From UBA6059 sp040219045 (lineage in GTDB: Bacteria; Bacteroidota; Bacteroidia; Cytophagales; Cyclobacteriaceae), in contig OZ245881.1 in NCBI GenBank assembly GCA_965229505.1, forward strand, positions 2,666,001 through 2,730,000: a DNA stretch of 64,000 nucleotides, written 5' to 3'. The notes beneath the pieces are model-generated. The model worked only from the letters and a program-made list of their open reading frames with translations, did no database searches and was not told the DNA's origin. The position numbers were made by a program, and so were the translations under genes. The first letter of the stretch is position 1; every line of letters begins with the position of its first letter. Positions 1 through 9,529 of the stretch are shown in pieces.

Positions 1-893
<893 letters not shown>

Positions 894-1027
894 TAATAGG
901 TTGCAAGGTTTACTTGTGAAAAGTTTTTTCTTCTATAGTATGTTATGATATTAACTATCAGCCCTGAGCTAATGAATTAGCTGGGTACTGGTAACAAAGT
1001 TCTAAGAGAAGCTTAGGACACAGAGAA

Positions 1028-1077
1028 TTTATGGTGATTATCTACCTATGCTGAAGCTACGGTAGACAAGTTGCCAG
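1028..1077 (+). pseudogene. Probable internally deleted 5S rRNA remnant in the 23S-5S spacer
   Basis: The 14 bases TTTATGGTGATTAT at 1028-1041 are identical to the 5' end of the intact 5S gene (1095-1108). About 30 bases later the sequence GTTGCCAG resembles the 5S 3' end (GTCGCCAG at 1199-1206). The intervening part contains a small stem (CTACC pairing with GGTAG) and none of the 5S body. This looks like a 5S copy reduced to its two ends, but it could also be a processing signal that mimics the mature 5' end. Confidence 0.4.
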
Positions 1078-1095
1078 GGCGCAAGCCCAAAGATT

Positions 1096-1207
<112 letters not shown>

Positions 1208-1245
1208 TTTTAATTATTCACTGCAACTTAATGTGTAAGTGGAAA

Positions 1246-1277
1246 AGCCTTTAACACAACTGTTAAAGGCTTTTTTT
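1246..1277 (+). terminator. Rho-independent terminator of the rRNA operon
   Basis: An 11-bp perfect stem, AGCCTTTAACA / TGTTAAAGGCT, with a CAAC loop is followed directly by a run of seven T. It lies about 40 bases downstream of 5S rRNA. Confidence 0.9.
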
Positions 1278-1368
1278 ATGTCCTGAAACCAACCAACTAA
1301 AAACTGGAAACCCCTTCACGAGCTGATAAACTCATATAATCAGGCAGTGTCCCAATTAGGTGTCTTTG

Positions 1369-1893
1369 TTAAAAAAGGGTTTCCACGGAAATAACTTCGT
1401 TTTCAAGATTAATTAAAGTTTTGATCGAATCGAAAATTAGTGATTGGATAACTATAAGTTTTATCTCCCATCTCCATAAAAGTTGATGTTCAAGGTTGTA
1501 TAACCTAAGGTCTTCGTAGAAAAAAGGACCTGTAGGTTTAATGGACCCTTCTAGCCAACATCACTTATTTCATAGCAATGACCCTATCCTGTAGAGGCAT
1601 TCCACCCAAACCACTAATTCCATCAACACCAGTATAGCTTGTTTGAAGGATCATCACCTTACCATTGAACTTGATAAAGCTGTTATTGGTAGACAGAAGT
1701 TGCGTATTTGGGTTTCTATCAAATAGTTGAAAGTTGTCTATTGAGTAGTGCTGGCTTTCAACCAACTTCCGAAGTTCAACTGCTTGCTCTAGTCTATCTT
1801 GCTTTTTCAGCTTCTTTTTTGGGTAGTTTTCTGCGCTAATGAAAAATTGATTGTACAAAGAAGGGGTAATGCTAAGCCTAATAGCTGTCTCAT
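1369..1893 (-). pseudogene. Frameshifted DUF4251-like secreted protein
   Basis: A start at 1893 gives a signal peptide (MRQLLGLALPLLCTINFSLA-Q) that stops after 28 residues. The body (QAVELRKLVESQHYSID... to GISGLGGMPLQDRV) continues in another frame; adding one base to the six-base A/T run at 1815-1820 joins the two. A second shift near 1572 and an in-frame TAG at 1551-1553 separate the body from a further stretch reading LGYTTLNINFYGDG, and one more shift leads to a stop at 1369. Put together the product would be about 175 residues, the usual length of Bacteroidota DUF4251 proteins, whose LGG...GRV and beta-rich C-terminal layout it resembles. Family assignment is from memory of the pattern and only moderately sure; the disruption itself is plain in the sequence. 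Confidence 0.5.
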
Positions 1894-1957
1894 ATATATG
1901 GTTATAACGTGTTCAGTTAAAATACCTAATTATTGGCACCTTTGTAATTATCTTACA

Positions 1958-2353
1958 TTAATTCCCCCTTAACGGGTGGCGCTGAGTTCTGTAGAAGGAT
2001 AGTGCCCACATAATCAGTAATGGGTGAATAATAATCAGGCGTATCCATGAAATGATGGGTGAAACGCACAAGCCTTCAGCGACACAACTGCCTTCATGTA
2101 TGAAATAAATATGTGATGGTACAAAAGCAATTAGCATTATGGTAATGCCAATTGTCGAACTCTTGATTGTTTTTTCCGATAGGAGTCCAGCACCGAGTAA
2201 CACCTCGGCAATACCTGAAGCTATATTAACGAACCCCTTTTCTGGTATGTAGTCAGGGATAAGTGGGATATAGAAATTTGGATTAATGAAATGATTTAGT
2301 CCTGCAATGATATAAAAGAGACTCTGACCGATCAGAGATATTCTGTTAAGCAA
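1958..2353 (-). CDS. DoxX-like small membrane protein
   Basis: A protein of about 131 residues with four hydrophobic segments, beginning with the GQSLFYIIAGLNHFINPNFY pattern typical of the DoxX/MauE-like four-helix family (the INP and IP-YIP turn after helix 1, then GIAEVLLGAGLL). No enzymatic role can be read from it. An ATG at 2413 would extend it by 20 residues but would overlap the upstream gene by 68 bp; the TTG at 2353 gives a short 8-bp overlap and places helix 1 right after the start, so it is preferred. It is translated in the same direction as, and probably coupled to, the neighbouring membrane protein gene. Confidence 0.7.
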   Translation of the reverse strand: MLNRISLIGQSLFYIIAGLNHFINPNFYIPLIPDYIPEKGFVNIASGIAEVLLGAGLLSEKTIKSSTIGITIMLIAFVPSHIYFIHEGSCVAEGLCVSPIISWIRLIIIHPLLIMWALSFYRTQRHPLRGN

Positions 2354-2747
2354 TGTGGTATCTGTATGAGACTTTGAGAATGAGTGCAAACGGGATCCAC
2401 CAAATGAGATCATTAGTGATCAGCGTATAGGCGAACTCAGCGGGAATTTGATCGGTGAGATAATTGAAGACAAAGCCTAATGGGCCAAAGATTTTACCTA
2501 GAAAACCAACGGCTACAATCGGCCAGTGTACTAATGGAGAGGTGGACGCCCACCAATAGCCCAAACCATAAACACCGATTACCATGCCCATTCCTTGCCA
2601 GATCATAGGGTGATTGAGTAGTTCCATGCCAGTTAACTCGAAAAAATGTTGAGGAAATAGCACTACCCAAGCTCCCCAGAGGATATTGTATGCTGCGGCC
2701 AACTTGAGCACTAAGCTCATCCATCCGACGTTATTCGGTTTATTCAT
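2346..2747 (-). CDS. Conserved four-helix membrane protein of unknown function
   Basis: A 133-residue protein with four predicted membrane helices (about residues 10-30, 45-65, 72-92 and 112-130) and conserved-looking aromatic and glycine-rich turns (YNILWGAWVVLFP, GMGMVIGVYGLGYWWAS, ITNDLIWWIPFALIL). Similar small membrane proteins occur widely in Bacteroidota and cyanobacteria, often without a defined function. It heads a two-gene leftward unit with the DoxX-like gene, which suggests the two act together in the membrane. I cannot name a substrate. Confidence 0.75.
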   Translation of the reverse strand: MNKPNNVGWMSLVLKLAAAYNILWGAWVVLFPQHFFELTGMELLNHPMIWQGMGMVIGVYGLGYWWASTSPLVHWPIVAVGFLGKIFGPLGFVFNYLTDQIPAEFAYTLITNDLIWWIPFALILKVSYRYHIA

Positions 2748-2815
2748 GCAAAATGAACCGATGAATAAGCATAGAGTTTAGTTAAGTTGACTCTTTGTAT
2801 TAATATTCCTATCGA

Positions 2816-3562
2816 ATGGGGAAGGGTACTTTAAAAATAGTGGGTTGTGGAGATGCCTTCGGAACAGGAGGCCTACAGGCAACATGCTTCTATCTAGAAA
2901 CGGAAGATCACAAATGCTTGATTGACATTGGAGTTGGTAGTCTGCCGACATTGAAAGGCATGTTGATCAATGTGAAGGAGATTAATCTTATATGTCTTAC
3001 ACATTTTCATGGTGATCATTTCGGAGGGTTACCGAATTTTCTACTGGATGCTACCTTTATACAAGGCCGTGAGAAAGCATTGACGATAGTGGGACCATCA
3101 GGAGTCGAGAAGAGAATATGGGAATTGCAAGAGGCCTTGTACGGCGGGACTTCCATCATGGATTTTGGCTTCCCCATTAAATTCATAGAATATACTGAGA
3201 ATGGGGTGCTCAACCTGTCGAAACAATTCACGGTAGAGGCAATACCAGTTGTTCATAGTGAGCCGAGTAATCCGCACGCGATAAAGATCATTGTGGATGG
3301 GAAATCAATTGTTTACACCGGTGATACCGAATGGACAGATCAACTTCTTTCTTTAACTAAGGGATGTGATATATTGATTTCCGAGTGTTTTGGCTGGGAA
3401 GGCCCGATGAAATATCATTTGAGCTATCAAGAGATATTGGCAAATATTAATCACCTAGACGCGAAAAGAATTTTGCTTACGCATCTCGGGCCTGAGCCAT
3501 ACAAAAGACAAGCGGAGATGGAGTTGACCGTATTACAACCAGGAATGAAAATAGAAATATGA
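2816..3562 (+). CDS. Metallo-beta-lactamase-fold hydrolase, RNase Z-like
   Basis: A 248-residue cytoplasmic protein with the full MBL-fold metal site: THFHGDH at residues 62-68, H147, D170 in TGDTEW and H223 in LLTHLG. The N-terminal strand (KIVGCGDAFGTGG) and general length resemble RNase Z/ElaC-type and PhnP-type phosphodiesterases rather than beta-lactamases. It lacks the long exosite arm of true tRNase Z, so a small-molecule or nucleic-acid phosphodiesterase role is possible. Its stop codon overlaps the start of the next gene (ATGA at 3559-3562), so the two are translationally coupled. Confidence 0.85.
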   Translation: MGKGTLKIVGCGDAFGTGGLQATCFYLETEDHKCLIDIGVGSLPTLKGMLINVKEINLICLTHFHGDHFGGLPNFLLDATFIQGREKALTIVGPSGVEKRIWELQEALYGGTSIMDFGFPIKFIEYTENGVLNLSKQFTVEAIPVVHSEPSNPHAIKIIVDGKSIVYTGDTEWTDQLLSLTKGCDILISECFGWEGPMKYHLSYQEILANINHLDAKRILLTHLGPEPYKRQAEMELTVLQPGMKIEI

Positions 3563-4854
3563 AAAGGGATTCTTTATTGGAGTTGATTCTAATTGGGCTG
3601 TTGATAATTTGTGCCACTCCTAGCCAGTCTCAAAACGATGATCTTAGGTCACTGATCGAGCAGGGTCGAACAGCTTATGAACAAGATGATTTTGAGACAT
3701 CACTGAGACTTTTCAAGCAAGCGAATGACATCCGGCCTAATCACCCGATGATCACGAGATTGCTTGTCAGACTCAATTCTTTAACCAATCGTAAGCAGGA
3801 AGCTTATGAGTCACTTGAAGACTTACGTTTGATTGATGCTGATGTTGAATTCCTACTACATCAAGATCTTCAGACACTCCAAGGAGATAAGGGTTTTAAG
3901 AAAGTGCAACAGGCATTTGACCAAATGAACAGCATAGAAGGTACGTTCGACACTGTGGCGGTTATTGCTAATCGAAAACTACACCCAGAGTCTGTTGTCA
4001 TGCTTCCAAATGATGGAGGCTTACTCCTTGGAAGTGTTCATGAAAAGCGAATCGTAAAAGTTGCAGAAAACGGAGAATTAGAGGATTGGGTAGTTGCTGG
4101 GGAACATGGACTCTATGCCATTATGGGTATGAAAGTGGATGAAAAGCGCAATCTACTCTGGGTAGCCAGTACGGCAATACCACAGATGGTGTGGTACTCA
4201 GAAGAACTAGCCGGCAAAGCTGCGGTTTTTGCGTTTGACCTGGCCTCAAGGGCTTTGGTAAAGAAGTATGAGTCACAGGATGCAAGTGCACATTGGTTTG
4301 GAGATTTAACGCTAGATGAAAATGGTGCGGTGTATATATCCGACAGTCAGTCTCCAGAGATTTATAGAATTACTTCCCTAGAAGGAACCCTGGAAAAGTG
4401 GAGATCATTTCCGGAATTGCTTTCATTGCAAGGGTTGACCGCTTCTGGAGATAAACTTTTCTTTACGGATTATATCTATGGAGTTCATAGTGTTTCTCTG
4501 AATGACCAAGCTAGCGAACCCACTCGATTGATGTACCCAGACGGATCGAGCATGAAGGGGATTGATGGGTTGTATGCCGTTGATGATCAACTAATCACTA
4601 TTCAAAACGGGGTTTATCCAAATAGGATTAGCGCATGGACCTTGAGCAATGATGCAATGTCATTGACCAGTATGAGATACTTGGACAAAGCAAATCCACT
4701 TTTTGGAGAGCCAACGCTTGGCTACATTCATGATGGATGGTTCTACTATATCGCCAACAGCCAATGGAATGGTTACCAACAAGATGGCACCATTCTCAAG
4801 GATGATCAGTTAGAGGATATTTATATTCTCAAAACTCCCCTTCGTCCAAATTAG
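3559..4854 (+). CDS. Secreted TPR and beta-propeller (SMP-30/NHL-like) protein
   Basis: A 431-residue protein with a signal peptide (LLELILIGLLIICATPSQSQ), a tetratricopeptide segment at about 28-95 (RTAYEQDDFETSLRLFKQAN is typical TPR helix A-B spacing) and a beta-propeller-like remainder from about 130. Blades carry motifs such as GDLTLDENGAVYISDSQ and ITSLEGTLEKW, as in SMP-30/gluconolactonase or NHL-type sensors. No calcium or catalytic site can be assigned with confidence. It is coupled to the MBL-fold gene by a 4-bp overlap, though one product is cytoplasmic and this one is exported. Confidence 0.75.
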   Translation: MKRDSLLELILIGLLIICATPSQSQNDDLRSLIEQGRTAYEQDDFETSLRLFKQANDIRPNHPMITRLLVRLNSLTNRKQEAYESLEDLRLIDADVEFLLHQDLQTLQGDKGFKKVQQAFDQMNSIEGTFDTVAVIANRKLHPESVVMLPNDGGLLLGSVHEKRIVKVAENGELEDWVVAGEHGLYAIMGMKVDEKRNLLWVASTAIPQMVWYSEELAGKAAVFAFDLASRALVKKYESQDASAHWFGDLTLDENGAVYISDSQSPEIYRITSLEGTLEKWRSFPELLSLQGLTASGDKLFFTDYIYGVHSVSLNDQASEPTRLMYPDGSSMKGIDGLYAVDDQLITIQNGVYPNRISAWTLSNDAMSLTSMRYLDKANPLFGEPTLGYIHDGWFYYIANSQWNGYQQDGTILKDDQLEDIYILKTPLRPN

Positions 4855-4889
4855 AAGTGAATTTTCTTTAGATAGTCGCAAGTTGATTT

Positions 4890-4926
4890 TTTGACTACTT
4901 AGTTTAACCATATGGTTAAATTTTCG
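4890..4926 (+). promoter_or_regulatory. tetR promoter with palindromic operator
   Basis: An 18-bp perfect palindrome, TTTAACCATATGGTTAAA, occupies 4903-4920, just upstream of the TetR gene. A TTTG (4890-4893) lies upstream and TAAATTTTCG (4917-4926), close to the Bacteroidota -7 box TAnnTTTG, overlaps its end. The same half-sites recur in front of the TolC gene (5558-5573), so this is very probably the TetR operator and the regulator is likely autoregulated. Confidence 0.75.
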
Positions 4927-4937
4927 TAAACTTGCAT

Positions 4938-5540
4938 ATGACTGATTTGAAAGCCGAGGAAAAGATCAAAAAAGCGGCAAGTGAGGTTTTTCTACTGAAA
5001 GGGATGGATGGAGCTCGAATGCAGGAGATTGCCGATAGGGCAGGTATTAACAAAGCCCTCTTGCACTACTACTACAGGAGCAAAGAGCAGCTATTTCAGT
5101 CGGTGTTTGAAGAAAAGCTACTGACCTTTTTGCCGAAAATTTTCCAGATATTTCATGGCGATCAATCTATTGAAGAGAAAGTGCACACCCTGGCAGAGCG
5201 CTATATTGACTTCCTCAAATTGAATCCAGAACTACCACATTTTGTACTCGGTGAGTTGCAAAGAAGACCGGATAGACTGTTTGCCAAAATAGATGCAAGA
5301 CTGTCCATGAATCTGGACGTGATCGGACTGCAGCTAAAGAAAGAGGAAGAGGAAGGTAAAATACGCCCTATTGATCCTAAGCATTTTATAGCCAATTTGA
5401 TTTCTATGATAGTATTTCCATTTGTAGCGAGTCCACTTTTTATGAAAGTGTTTCAGTACGATAAAGAGGCATATTTTGATTATTTGGATCAACGGAAAAG
5501 AGAAGTGCCAGCATTTGTCATGGCCTCTTTAAGCGTCTAG
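4938..5540 (+). CDS. TetR/AcrR-family transcriptional regulator
   Basis: A 200-residue regulator with an N-terminal TetR helix-turn-helix at about residues 27-46 (MQEIADRAGINKALLHYYYRSKEQLF) and a variable ligand-binding C-terminal part containing a lipophilic segment (ISMIVFPFVASPLFMKVF). It is the first gene of a cluster encoding a TolC-HlyD-ABC efflux system, and palindromes that fit a TetR dimer lie in front of itself and in front of the TolC gene. It most likely represses the pump until an inducer binds. The ATG at 4938 is chosen over a TTG two codons upstream. Confidence 0.93.
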   Translation: MTDLKAEEKIKKAASEVFLLKGMDGARMQEIADRAGINKALLHYYYRSKEQLFQSVFEEKLLTFLPKIFQIFHGDQSIEEKVHTLAERYIDFLKLNPELPHFVLGELQRRPDRLFAKIDARLSMNLDVIGLQLKKEEEEGKIRPIDPKHFIANLISMIVFPFVASPLFMKVFQYDKEAYFDYLDQRKREVPAFVMASLSV

Positions 5541-5545
5541 TTTTT

Positions 5546-5580
5546 TTTGCCTTTACATTAACCAGATGGTTAAAATATGA
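5546..5580 (+). promoter_or_regulatory. Efflux operon promoter with second TetR operator
   Basis: TTAACCAGATGGTTAA at 5558-5573 matches the tetR-proximal palindrome at 15 of 16 positions. TTTG at 5546-5549 upstream and a TAAAATATG at 5571 suggest that the palindrome sits between the two promoter boxes, where a bound repressor would block polymerase. Confidence 0.7.
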
Positions 5581-5610
5581 TGAATAGAGAGATGAATAAG
5601 AATAAAAGAT

Positions 5611-6900
5611 ATGCTGACTAAGACATTAATTTCACTCAGTATCCTGATGTCATTGTTCCTCTTTCGACTGCTGGCACAGCCCATGGGTAGTTTGACATTG
5701 ACGGAAGCCTATCAGATGGTAGAGCAGAACTACCCAATGGCTCGCAATGCACCACTGCTTGATCAGGCCAGTGCACTTAATCAGGAAGTCATTAACAAGA
5801 ATCGTTTGCCTGCACTTACCGCCAATGCCGAAGCGCGTATTCAAACTGAAAACGTGACTTTGATGAGTGGCGATCCCAATGGGTTAAACTTCCAGGTGCC
5901 GCTGGAGAGCTACAAGGTATATGTTGGGTTCGATTACAAGCTCTATGATGGAGGCATGTCTGCTGCACAAAGACAGATCGAAGAAGCAAGCCTTCAGGTC
6001 AATCAAAAGACGCTTGAAGTCAATCTTCGCGCACTCAAAGATCGCGTCAATCAATTGTTCTTTGGCATACTACTGGCGCGCCAGCAACAGACGCTGCTCA
6101 GGACATCCATTGAGAGTATCAACACCAATATCGAAATACTTCAGGCTGGGTATGATAATGGGACAGTACTGCAAAGTGAGGTTTCCAAGCTCAAAGTACG
6201 ATCGCTTGAGCTTGCGTCGGATAATGCCCGACTTGAAGGTAACCTCAAAGCATACGCTTCAGTGCTGTCTGAGCTCCTCGGCACTCAGATAGCACTAGAT
6301 ACCCAGCTTGTACTCCCTGATGCTTTGCAGGCCCCCCTATCGGGAAATATGGAGTTATCCCGACCAGAGCTGGACTTATACGAACAGCAGTCAAAATTGA
6401 TAAATGCGCAAGAAGGGATATTCGATGCAAGCCGCAAGCCGGTAATGTCATTATTCGCCCAAGGTGGCGTTGGATATCCCAATCCACTGAATTTTGTGGA
6501 TATCAACTCGAGCACCTATGCCCTCGGAGGAGTACGCATGGGCTGGAACATTACCGATTGGAATAAGTCTAAGCGCGAAAAAGAAAAACTCCGGGTGCAG
6601 CAGTCTCAAAACCAGCTCTCTAAAGAGACATTCGTTCATGATATTCGTTCACGTGACGGGGAGTTTCAGGAAAGGATCAACGCACTCAAAGAGCAATTGG
6701 AGAATGACCTGCGCATTGTCGATCTGCAAATGGAAATATTGGAACAGACGGAAGTACAACTCGCCAACGGTGTAATTAACACCAATGACTACCTGCTGCA
6801 GGTCAATGCAGAACTGTCAGCGAGACAGCAGTACGAGCTACACGCTGTTCAACTTAAGCAACTAGAAATTGATTATCTCACCCTCATTGGATTACTCTAG
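5611..6900 (+). CDS. TolC-family outer membrane efflux protein
   Basis: A 429-residue protein with a signal peptide (ending near LFRLLAQ) and the two-fold repeated helical/coiled-coil architecture of TolC-type outer membrane channels: LTLTEAYQMVEQNYPMARN at the start of repeat one, the DYKLYDGGMSAAQ beta segment, and MGWNITDWNKSKREKEKL in repeat two. It should form the outer membrane exit duct for the ABC exporter encoded downstream. It is the first structural gene after the second TetR operator and is followed within 4 bp by the HlyD gene. Confidence 0.9.
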   Translation: MLTKTLISLSILMSLFLFRLLAQPMGSLTLTEAYQMVEQNYPMARNAPLLDQASALNQEVINKNRLPALTANAEARIQTENVTLMSGDPNGLNFQVPLESYKVYVGFDYKLYDGGMSAAQRQIEEASLQVNQKTLEVNLRALKDRVNQLFFGILLARQQQTLLRTSIESINTNIEILQAGYDNGTVLQSEVSKLKVRSLELASDNARLEGNLKAYASVLSELLGTQIALDTQLVLPDALQAPLSGNMELSRPELDLYEQQSKLINAQEGIFDASRKPVMSLFAQGGVGYPNPLNFVDINSSTYALGGVRMGWNITDWNKSKREKEKLRVQQSQNQLSKETFVHDIRSRDGEFQERINALKEQLENDLRIVDLQMEILEQTEVQLANGVINTNDYLLQVNAELSARQQYELHAVQLKQLEIDYLTLIGLL

Positions 6901-6904
6901 GACT

Positions 6905-7816
6905 ATGACACTACAAAACACCTTCCTTGTTTCATTAATGATGGCAGCATTGCTGTCATGTGACGAAGCAGATAAATCTGATGCCCACGGAAACTTCGAG
7001 GCGACCAGTATCACAGTAAGCGCAAAAGGTAATGGTCAGTTGGTCTATCTCAACGTGGATGAAGGTCAGCGTATAGCGGCAAACCAAATCGTTGGTGTGG
7101 TCGACACTACGCATCTTCATCTGGAAAAGCTAAAACTACAAGCGCAACTAAAGTCACTAGAGGATAAGCTGAGGGATGCTGGACCTGAAATAGCGGTTCT
7201 CAATGAAAGACTTGCCAACCTTACCCGTGAAAAGAAAAGGACAGAACTGTTACTCGAACAAAAGGCAGCTACGCAGAAGCAACTAGATGATCTGAATGGT
7301 GAGATAGACGTGACCAACAGGCAAATCTCCTCTGCCCGACGTGAAATAGCGATAGCCAACCGAGGTATTATGTCCGAGCGAGAACCGATGCTTGCGCAGT
7401 TAGCGATACTTCAGAATAGTATCCAGGATCATCTGGTGGTCAATCCTCTATCGGGAACGGTGCTTACCAAACTCTCAGAGTCCAGCGAACTTGTTGGATT
7501 AGGGAAACCACTTTACAAAATTGCTGACTTGGAAACCCTAAAGTTGAGAGCTTATACGAGTGCCAGTTTGCTAACGCAAGTATCACTAGGTGATGAAGTG
7601 AAAGTATTGGTGGATGATGGCATGGAGGGCTATCGCGAACTCACGGGCACGATAGCCTGGATATCCGAGGAAGCGGAGTTTACCCCAAAGACCATAGAGA
7701 CTAAAGAAGAAAGAGTCAATCTGGTGTATGCGCTTGAAGTGAAAGTCAAAAATGATGGTTCGCTAAAAATAGGTATGCCAGGGGAAGTGATCTTTAACAA
7801 GCAGCAAAGCCTTTAA
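6905..7816 (+). CDS. HlyD-family periplasmic adaptor lipoprotein
   Basis: A 303-residue adaptor with a lipoprotein signal peptide (lipobox LLSC, Cys19), a biotinyl-lipoyl-like strand (GQLVYLNVDEGQRIAANQIVGVVD), a long coiled coil at about 70-165 (KAATQKQLDDLNGEIDVTNR and similar heptads), the second lipoyl half (VVNPLSGTVLTKLSESSELV) and a C-terminal barrel. This is the standard YbhG/HlyD_D23 layout joining an inner membrane ABC pump to TolC. An upstream ATG at 6869 overlaps the TolC gene and would destroy the signal peptide, so 6905 is preferred. Confidence 0.9.
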   Translation: MTLQNTFLVSLMMAALLSCDEADKSDAHGNFEATSITVSAKGNGQLVYLNVDEGQRIAANQIVGVVDTTHLHLEKLKLQAQLKSLEDKLRDAGPEIAVLNERLANLTREKKRTELLLEQKAATQKQLDDLNGEIDVTNRQISSARREIAIANRGIMSEREPMLAQLAILQNSIQDHLVVNPLSGTVLTKLSESSELVGLGKPLYKIADLETLKLRAYTSASLLTQVSLGDEVKVLVDDGMEGYRELTGTIAWISEEAEFTPKTIETKEERVNLVYALEVKVKNDGSLKIGMPGEVIFNKQQSL

Positions 7817-7818
7817 AT

Positions 7819-8745
7819 ATGACGGCTATTTCGATAGATCGCATCAGCAAGAGCTATGAAGGCATACAAGCGCTAAAGTCTATCAGTTTCAAGGTAGGTG
7901 ATGGAGAGCTATTTGGTTTGATTGGGCCTGATGGTGCAGGTAAGTCGACACTTTTCAGGATACTGACCACCCTGCTACTACCTGATGAAGGAGAGGCTAC
8001 TGTAGCGGGACATAACATCGTCAACGACTACAAGCTTATCAGAAAGGAAGTTGGGTATATGCCTGGTAAGTTTTCGCTGTACCAGGACCTGAGTGTAGAA
8101 GAGAACCTTTCATTTTTCGCTACCATTTTTGGGACAACTATAGAAGAGAACTACGATCTTATCAAAGATATTTATGTGCAGATTGAGCCATTCAAAAAAC
8201 GACTTGCAGGTAAACTGTCAGGTGGGATGAAGCAGAAACTGGCGCTTTGCTGCGCGTTGATCCATAAGCCTAAGGTGCTTTTTCTAGACGAACCGACTAC
8301 CGGAGTGGATGCAGTTAGCCGCAAGGAATTCTGGGAGATGCTGAAGTCCCTGGTCAAGAAGGATATCTCTATTCTGGTAAGTACTCCATATATGGATGAA
8401 GCTAGTCTTTGCGATCGTATCGCACTGATTCAGCATGGGGAGATACTTAGTATTGATGAGCCATCGGCAATGATCAAAGGATACCCCAAACATGTCTATG
8501 CTGTAAAGTCCGAGCGCTTTTATGAATTGCTTGAGCTGCTACGAACTCAGGATTTTACGACGAGCGCATTGCCTTTCGGTGATTGTCTACATCTGACTAC
8601 AGAAGCTGAACTTGATGTCGAAGAGGTCTTGCATATGATTTCTGATAAGGGCTACTCCAATGTAGAAATGGCCAAAATACTTCCAACCATTGAGGATATT
8701 TTCCTTGGGTTAAGTGACATGCAAACGGAAAGCAGTCATGGCTAA
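7819..8745 (+). CDS. ABC transporter ATP-binding protein (YbhF N-half type)
   Basis: A 308-residue ATPase with Walker A GPDGAGKST at residues 36-44, signature LSGGMKQK, Walker B VLFLDEPT followed by a D-loop, and a switch region reading VSTPYMDEAS in place of the usual histidine. In Escherichia coli YbhF the two ATPase halves are fused, with the N half showing the same GPDGAGK; here they are separate genes. It belongs to an ABC-2 drug or lipid export system with the next three genes. The C-terminal 70 residues form an extension after the ATPase core. Confidence 0.92.
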   Translation: MTAISIDRISKSYEGIQALKSISFKVGDGELFGLIGPDGAGKSTLFRILTTLLLPDEGEATVAGHNIVNDYKLIRKEVGYMPGKFSLYQDLSVEENLSFFATIFGTTIEENYDLIKDIYVQIEPFKKRLAGKLSGGMKQKLALCCALIHKPKVLFLDEPTTGVDAVSRKEFWEMLKSLVKKDISILVSTPYMDEASLCDRIALIQHGEILSIDEPSAMIKGYPKHVYAVKSERFYELLELLRTQDFTTSALPFGDCLHLTTEAELDVEEVLHMISDKGYSNVEMAKILPTIEDIFLGLSDMQTESSHG

Positions 8746-9487
8746 ATCGTCAACACATGCTATCAGCGTAGAAGGACTTACCAAGAAGTTTGGAGATTTC
8801 ACGGCCGTGGATTCCATCTCATTTACCGTGGAGAAGGGGGAGATTTTCGGTTTTTTGGGAGCCAATGGAGCCGGGAAGACTACCGCCATCCGCATGCTTA
8901 CGGGTTTGAGTAAGCCAACCTCAGGAAAGGGTACTGTTGCTGGCTATGATGTGTTGCGTGAGTCGGAGAATATCAAGAAGCGGATCGGCTACATGTCTCA
9001 GAAGTTCAGCCTGTACAATGACCTCACTGTCAAAGAGAATATTCGGTTTTACGGAGGTATCTACGGTCTCTCAAGGGTTCAAATCAAAGAAAAGACTGAA
9101 ATGATCCTTGTTGATCTTGATCTGACGGAGGTGGCCAATAAGGTAGTGGCGGATTTACCGCTAGGATGGAAACAGCGATTGGCTTTTTCTGTCTCTATGG
9201 TGCACGATCCTGATATTGTCTTCTTGGATGAACCCACGGGTGGGGTGGATCCCAAGGTTCGGAGACAGTTTTGGGAGACTATCTACGACGTGTCTGCTAA
9301 GGGCAGGACCATATTCGTCACGACGCACTATATGGATGAGGCCGAGTATTGTGGCAGAGTCTCAATCATGGTCGATGGCAAGATCAAGGCGCTAGACACG
9401 CCACAAGCATTGAAAGCTCAGTACAAAGCGGAATCAATGGATCATGTATTTCTCCAACTCGCAAGACATACCAGCGCTAATGGATAA
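8738..9487 (+). CDS. ABC transporter ATP-binding protein (YbhF C-half type)
   Basis: A 249-residue ATPase with Walker A GANGAGKTT at residues 41-49, Walker B IVFLDEPTGGVD and the H-loop VTTHYMDEAEYC. Its signature motif is degenerate: LPLGWKQR instead of LSGGQ. This is what the C-terminal half of YbhF-type proteins carries, so the heterodimer probably has one canonical and one altered ATP site. The start at 8738 overlaps the preceding ATPase gene by 8 bp; an ATG at 8714 would overlap more. Confidence 0.92.
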   Translation: MAKSSTHAISVEGLTKKFGDFTAVDSISFTVEKGEIFGFLGANGAGKTTAIRMLTGLSKPTSGKGTVAGYDVLRESENIKKRIGYMSQKFSLYNDLTVKENIRFYGGIYGLSRVQIKEKTEMILVDLDLTEVANKVVADLPLGWKQRLAFSVSMVHDPDIVFLDEPTGGVDPKVRRQFWETIYDVSAKGRTIFVTTHYMDEAEYCGRVSIMVDGKIKALDTPQALKAQYKAESMDHVFLQLARHTSANG

Positions 9488-9529
9488 GTTGATTTCAGAC
9501 CTCACCAAACCCACCACTTAATCAATTAA

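Noticed and set aside
4932..4937. TTG start for the TetR gene
   Set aside because: An ATG two codons later begins the usual family N-terminus; TTG is less likely.
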